Positions 45,668 through 49,658 of a stretch of DNA of 49,658 nucleotides are shown in pieces. The notes beneath the pieces are model-generated. The model saw only the letters and a program-made list of their open reading frames with translations, made no database searches and was not told where the DNA came from. The position numbers and the translations under genes were made by a program. Source of the DNA: Bacteroidales bacterium (GTDB lineage: Bacteria; Bacteroidota; Bacteroidia; Bacteroidales; Marinilabiliaceae); contig JAKSBD010000662.1 of the NCBI GenBank assembly GCA_022361295.1, forward strand, positions 1 to 49,658, read 5' to 3'. Within the stretch, counting starts at the first letter, position 1. Every line of letters begins with the position of its first letter.

Positions 45668-48600
45668 ATGGTTCTGTTTTTCGAGGGAAATTCAAGGCAA
45701 ATAATTGCGGTAGGAACGCAAGCCGAACTTTCAGCTGATAATGTCAGTAAATTGGAATGGCTATTTAGTGGGGCAAAGCTTTCTGAAAGTAAAACTTTAG
45801 AAGGCTTTTTTGTTGGTCCACGTAAGGAAATGATTACTCCATGGAGTACCAATGCTGTTGAGATTACTCAGAATATGGGTATTGATGGTATTATTCGTGT
45901 GGAAGAATTCTTTGAAGTAGATTCTGAAAAAGCAGAATTCGATCCGATGCTTCAGGCGATGTACAAGGGTTTGGATGGTGATATTTTCACTATTGATAAA
46001 GAGCCTGAACCAATTGTTCACATTGAAGACATAGCAGCTTACAATGTGCAGGAAGGTTTGGCATTGAGTGAAGAGGAAATTGGTTATTTGGATGAGCTTA
46101 GCGAGCGTCTAGGTCGTAAACTGACCGATAGTGAGGTGTTTGGGTTCTCGCAGGTAAACTCAGAGCACTGTCGTCACAAAATTTTCAATGGCATTTTTAT
46201 CATTGATGGTGAAGAGAAAGAAAGCTCATTGTTTAAATTGATAAAAAAGACGTCTGAAACAAATCCTAATTATATTGTTTCGGCATACAAAGATAACGTG
46301 GCTTTTGTTGAAGGTCCTAAGGCTATGCAGTTTGCACCCGGACGTCAGGATACAGCAGATTTTTTCGAAACAAAAGAGATTGACACTGTACTTTCTTTAA
46401 AAGCAGAAACACATAACTTCCCAACCACAGTGGAACCGTTTAACGGAGCAGCTACCGGAAGTGGTGGTGAGATTCGTGACCGCCTGGCCGGTGGACAAGG
46501 TTCTTTACCATTGGCAGGAACAGCTGTTTATATGACTTCATATTCACGAAGTGAAGAAGGAAGAAGCTGGGAAGAAAATATTCCTGAACGCGACTGGTTG
46601 TATCAAACTCCTGAAGAAATTCTGATTAAAGCTTCCAACGGGGCTTCTGACTTTGGTAACAAGTTTGGTCAGCCAATGATTTGTGGTTCAGTATTAACAT
46701 TTGAGCACTTTGAAAACCATAAGAAGTTTGCGTTTGACAAAGTAATTATGCTGGCCGGTGGTATTGGTTTTGGCCGTAAAGAGCATGCCATTAAAGCCGA
46801 TCCTGAAAAAGGTGATAAGGTGGTTATCCTTGGAGGAGACAACTATCGTATTGGAATGGGGGGGGGAGCCGTTTCATCTGTTGCTACAGGTGAGTACGAC
46901 AACTCTATCGAGCTTAATGCTGTTCAGCGCTCAAATCCTGAAATGCAGAAGCGTGCGATGAACGCCATTCGTGCATTGGCTGAATCAGATGAAAATCCTA
47001 TTGTATCTATTCATGACCATGGTGCAGGTGGACACTTAAACTGCTTATCGGAGCTGGTAGAAACAACAGGAGGAACCATTCACCTGGATAAGCTGCCTGT
47101 TGGTGACCCAACGCTTTCTTCTAAAGAAATTGCCGGTAACGAGTCGCAGGAGCGAATGGGATTAGTATTAAAAGACAAAGATATTGAAAACCTGAAGACT
47201 ATTTCAGCCCGTGAACGTGCTCCTTTCTATGAAGTAGGAGAGACTACAGGCGATATGCACTTTAAGTTTGAAGATGACAAAGGCAATGCTCCAATCGACT
47301 GGCAGTTGGCAGATATGTTTGGAAACCCGCCTAAAACTATCATGAAAGATGAAACGGCCGATGATAAATTCGCAGCGGTTGAGTACGAAACAACAGAGAT
47401 TGAAAAATACATAAGTAGTGTGCTTCAGCTTGAAGCTGTTGCCTGTAAAGATTGGTTAACGAATAAGGTAGACCGCTCGGTAACCGGTAAAGTTGCCAAA
47501 CAGCAATGTGCGGGTGAGCTGCAATTGCCATTAAATAACCTTGGTGCTTGTGCTATTGATTACAAAGGTGAAAAAGGTATTGCTACATCTATTGGTCATG
47601 CGCCGGCTATTGGCCTGGTAGACCCAGCTGCAGGTGCCGTTGTTTCTGTTGCAGAGGCGTTGACTAACCTGGTTTGGGCTCCGCTGACTCACGGTTTAAA
47701 TGGTGTGTCCTTAAGTGCTAACTGGATGTGGCCTTGTAAAAACAAAGGTGAAGATAGTCGTCTGTATCGTGCAGTAGAGGCAGTGAGTGACTTTAGCTGC
47801 GACCTGGGTATTAACATTCCTACAGGTAAAGACTCTTTGTCGATGACGCAGAAGTATAAGGATGGTGATTTGGTATACAGCCCTGGAACGGTCATTATAT
47901 CGGGTGCAGGAGAAGTAAACGATATTAAGAATATTGTTGAGCCTGTACTGGTAAAAGATACTGATTCACACCTGTTACATATCGACTTGTCGTTTGATAG
48001 TCTGAAATTGGGAGGTAGTTCATTTGCCCAGGTGGTCAATAAGCTTGGTGCAGAAGCGCCTACTGTAACAGATGTTGATTATTTCAAAAATGGCTTCAAT
48101 GCCATTCAGGAGTTGATTAATAAAGACCTTGTATTAGCCGGTCATGATATTTCAGCAGGTGGTATGGTTACTGCCTTGTTGGAAATGAATTTTGCTAATA
48201 CCTCTTTTGGAGCCAAGGTTAATCTTAACGATTACGAAGAGAAGGATTTAATCAAGTTGCTGTTTAGCGAAAACCCTGGAGTTATTATTCAGGTTAAAGA
48301 TTTAGATGCAGTTTCAACTGTACTTGAGGCTAATGGCATCCAGTATATGGAGTTAGGACAGCCAGTTGAAGCTCGTGAGTTGACGATCGAAAATAACGGT
48401 CAGACTTTAAAGCTGGATATCGACAAGTATCGCAATGATTGGTACAAAACTTCATACTTATTAGATCGCAAGCAGAGTGGTGAAGATCTAGCCAAAGAGC
48501 GATTCGATAACTATGCCAATCATGCATTAGACTATAATTTCCCAACAGCCTTTACTGGAAAGCTTGATCAGTGGAACCTTGCATTAGATCGCAAAGAGCG

Positions 48601-49360
48601 CAGTGGAATCAAAGCGGCAATCATTCGTGAGAAAGGTGTGAATGGTGACCGCGAGATGGCTTACAGCATGTTCCTGGCAGGTATGGATGTGAAGGATGTT
48701 CACATGACTGACCTGATTAATGGTCGTGAGACACTGGAAGATGTAAACATGATCGTGTTTGTTGGTGGTTTCTCTAACAGTGATGTCCTTGGTTCAGCTA
48801 AGGGGTGGGCAGGTGCTTTCTTATATAACCCGGCTGCTAAAAAAGCATTGGATAACTTCTATGCCCGTCCTGATACATTGAGTTTAGGTATTTGTAATGG
48901 TTGCCAGTTAATGGTTGAGCTTGGCCTGGTTTATCCTGAACATGATGAAAAACCAAAGATGCTTCATAACAATTCACATAAGTTTGAATCGATCTTCCTG
49001 AACATGGAAATTGCTAAGAACGAATCTGTGATGTTAAGCTCATTGTCAGGTACTAAGTTAGGTGTTTGGGTGGCACATGGTGAAGGTAAATATCAATTGC
49101 CATACACTGAAGAGCAATACAATATTGTTGGTAAATACGCTCATGAAACATATCCTGCCAACCCTAATGGCAGTGATTATAATGCAGCAGCTATTTGCTC
49201 TAACGATGGCCGTCATTTAGCAATGATGCCTCACCTTGAGCGTGCTATCTTCCCATGGCAATGGGGCTATTATCCTGCTGACCGTAAAAATGATGAAGTT
49301 TCACCATGGATCGAGGCATTTGTAAATGCCCGCAAGTGGATTGAGAGTCAGAAAGGCTAA
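45668..49360 (+). CDS. purL: Phosphoribosylformylglycinamidine synthase, single-chain PurL
   Basis: Fourth step of purine synthesis: FGAR to FGAM with glutamine and ATP. The length of 1230 residues corresponds to the large form that fuses the synthetase and glutaminase, as in Proteobacteria and Bacteroidota. Motifs in order are VNSEHCRHKIFNG, AETHNFPTTVEPFNGAATGSGG, the AIRS-like GGDNYRIGMGGGAVSS, HDHGAGGHLNCLSEL, a second AIRS-like half with TGKDSLSM and GHDISAGGMV, and a C-terminal class I glutaminase. The glutaminase nucleophile is C1079 in ICNGCQLM. A run of nine G (46858-46866) lies in the GMGGG codons. It has its own -7 box and ends at a terminator (49416-49449). Confidence 0.97.
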   Translation: MVLFFEGNSRQIIAVGTQAELSADNVSKLEWLFSGAKLSESKTLEGFFVGPRKEMITPWSTNAVEITQNMGIDGIIRVEEFFEVDSEKAEFDPMLQAMYKGLDGDIFTIDKEPEPIVHIEDIAAYNVQEGLALSEEEIGYLDELSERLGRKLTDSEVFGFSQVNSEHCRHKIFNGIFIIDGEEKESSLFKLIKKTSETNPNYIVSAYKDNVAFVEGPKAMQFAPGRQDTADFFETKEIDTVLSLKAETHNFPTTVEPFNGAATGSGGEIRDRLAGGQGSLPLAGTAVYMTSYSRSEEGRSWEENIPERDWLYQTPEEILIKASNGASDFGNKFGQPMICGSVLTFEHFENHKKFAFDKVIMLAGGIGFGRKEHAIKADPEKGDKVVILGGDNYRIGMGGGAVSSVATGEYDNSIELNAVQRSNPEMQKRAMNAIRALAESDENPIVSIHDHGAGGHLNCLSELVETTGGTIHLDKLPVGDPTLSSKEIAGNESQERMGLVLKDKDIENLKTISARERAPFYEVGETTGDMHFKFEDDKGNAPIDWQLADMFGNPPKTIMKDETADDKFAAVEYETTEIEKYISSVLQLEAVACKDWLTNKVDRSVTGKVAKQQCAGELQLPLNNLGACAIDYKGEKGIATSIGHAPAIGLVDPAAGAVVSVAEALTNLVWAPLTHGLNGVSLSANWMWPCKNKGEDSRLYRAVEAVSDFSCDLGINIPTGKDSLSMTQKYKDGDLVYSPGTVIISGAGEVNDIKNIVEPVLVKDTDSHLLHIDLSFDSLKLGGSSFAQVVNKLGAEAPTVTDVDYFKNGFNAIQELINKDLVLAGHDISAGGMVTALLEMNFANTSFGAKVNLNDYEEKDLIKLLFSENPGVIIQVKDLDAVSTVLEANGIQYMELGQPVEARELTIENNGQTLKLDIDKYRNDWYKTSYLLDRKQSGEDLAKERFDNYANHALDYNFPTAFTGKLDQWNLALDRKERSGIKAAIIREKGVNGDREMAYSMFLAGMDVKDVHMTDLINGRETLEDVNMIVFVGGFSNSDVLGSAKGWAGAFLYNPAAKKALDNFYARPDTLSLGICNGCQLMVELGLVYPEHDEKPKMLHNNSHKFESIFLNMEIAKNESVMLSSLSGTKLGVWVAHGEGKYQLPYTEEQYNIVGKYAHETYPANPNGSDYNAAAICSNDGRHLAMMPHLERAIFPWQWGYYPADRKNDEVSPWIEAFVNARKWIESQKG

Positions 49361-49415
49361 TAGTTGAGGAGATAGAGAATTAATATATAGAGATATAATA
49401 ATTCAGTGATATAGA

Positions 49416-49449
49416 AAACCTGTCAGTATAATGCTGGCAGGTTTTTTTA
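49416..49449 (+). terminator. purL terminator
   Basis: The arms AAACCTGTCAG (49416-49426) and CTGGCAGGTTT (49434-49444) pair with one T-G wobble. Further Ts follow, giving a classical intrinsic terminator 55 bp after the purL stop. Confidence 0.85.
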
Positions 49450-49658
49450 TCTCTTTAATGTAATGAGTCATCCGAGTAAGAATATAAAAGAACGCCATGG
49501 TTAATTCCCGCTATAGCTATCGCGGCTAACTTTTTTGCTATGATGGAATAAATTGTCTGCAGGAGAAGGGACCGGTTAATGGGGAGCCAAACCCAATGAT
49601 TTACGAAGGGTCTTGAAAAAGAAAAGTTAACGGTTGACATCGTTTGTTGAACAAACCC
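49450..49658. other. Right-edge region without recognisable gene
   Basis: About 210 bp after the purL terminator. Only an imperfect 18-bp palindrome (49508-49525, arms CCGC/GCGG around ATAGCTAT) stands out. A 61-codon open frame on the minus strand has no domain or family resemblance. It may be the start of an intergenic region or of an element that continues beyond the window. Confidence 0.4.

Noticed and set aside
49508..49525. Palindrome as a second terminator or IS end
   Set aside because: The pairing is imperfect and no gene or transposase fragment is recognisable in the remaining 130 bp.

Overview
The window looks like chromosome of a low-GC Bacteroidota, probably a Bacteroidales/Marinilabiliales-like marine or sediment bacterium (the lineage is an inference). 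Support comes from the short Bacteroidota-type primary sigma factor, single-chain PurL, the GH15 / fused trehalose-phosphate synthase-phosphatase pair, and Bacteroidota-type -7 boxes (TAnnTTTG) in front of ferritin, rpoD, dapF and purL. No rRNA, tRNA, CRISPR array, intact transposase or phage gene was seen.

Layout. 1-1604 (-) is the body of an L-lactate permease that runs off the left edge; about 180 bp upstream of it lie three palindromic boxes (1781-1841). 2154-23458 (-) is a 17-gene block, all in one direction and tightly packed, encoding a Wzx/Wzy-type exopolysaccharide or capsule. In transcription order it holds: Wza-like export lipoprotein, Wzc-like tyrosine kinase, hexapeptide acyltransferase, Wzx flippase, asparagine-synthase-type amidotransferase, Wzy/O-antigen-ligase-like polymerase, GT4, NodB deacetylase, a second deacetylase-like protein, FemAB/GNAT-like transferase, GT4, PaaK/CapK-like adenylate-forming enzyme, GT2, PglC-like initiating phosphoglycosyltransferase, DegT aminotransferase, a PL9-like parallel beta-helix lyase, and a WbpM/PglF-like 4,6-dehydratase. 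The last group suggests that the first sugar is a 4-amino-4,6-dideoxy-HexNAc derivative. The lyase and the amidotransferase together hint at a uronic-acid-containing polymer, part of which may be amidated.

23929-24507 (+) is a lone ExbD-like protein. 24553-28140 (-) is a three-gene biotin-dependent acyl-CoA carboxylase (biotin carboxylase, biotin carrier, PccB-type carboxyltransferase). Ferritin (+) follows, then a GH15 glucoamylase/trehalase-like gene (-) divergent from an OtsA-OtsB fusion (+). Between the fusion and dapF lies a 178-bp element with inverted ends and a strong internal palindrome, resembling a MITE.

33433-49360 is mostly housekeeping: dapF (-), HtrA/Deg protease (+), rpoD (+), uvrB (-), an outer-membrane beta-barrel protein (-), cutC and an overlapping acyl-CoA synthetase (-), a secreted TPR-like protein (+), galM (-) and purL (+). 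Several convergent pairs share hairpin terminators. Upstream of purL there is a run of three hairpins, one with a GAAA tetraloop, ending in an intrinsic terminator. It is not explained by any protein gene and is the best candidate for an undescribed RNA element here. The last 300 bp hold a terminator and no recognisable gene.
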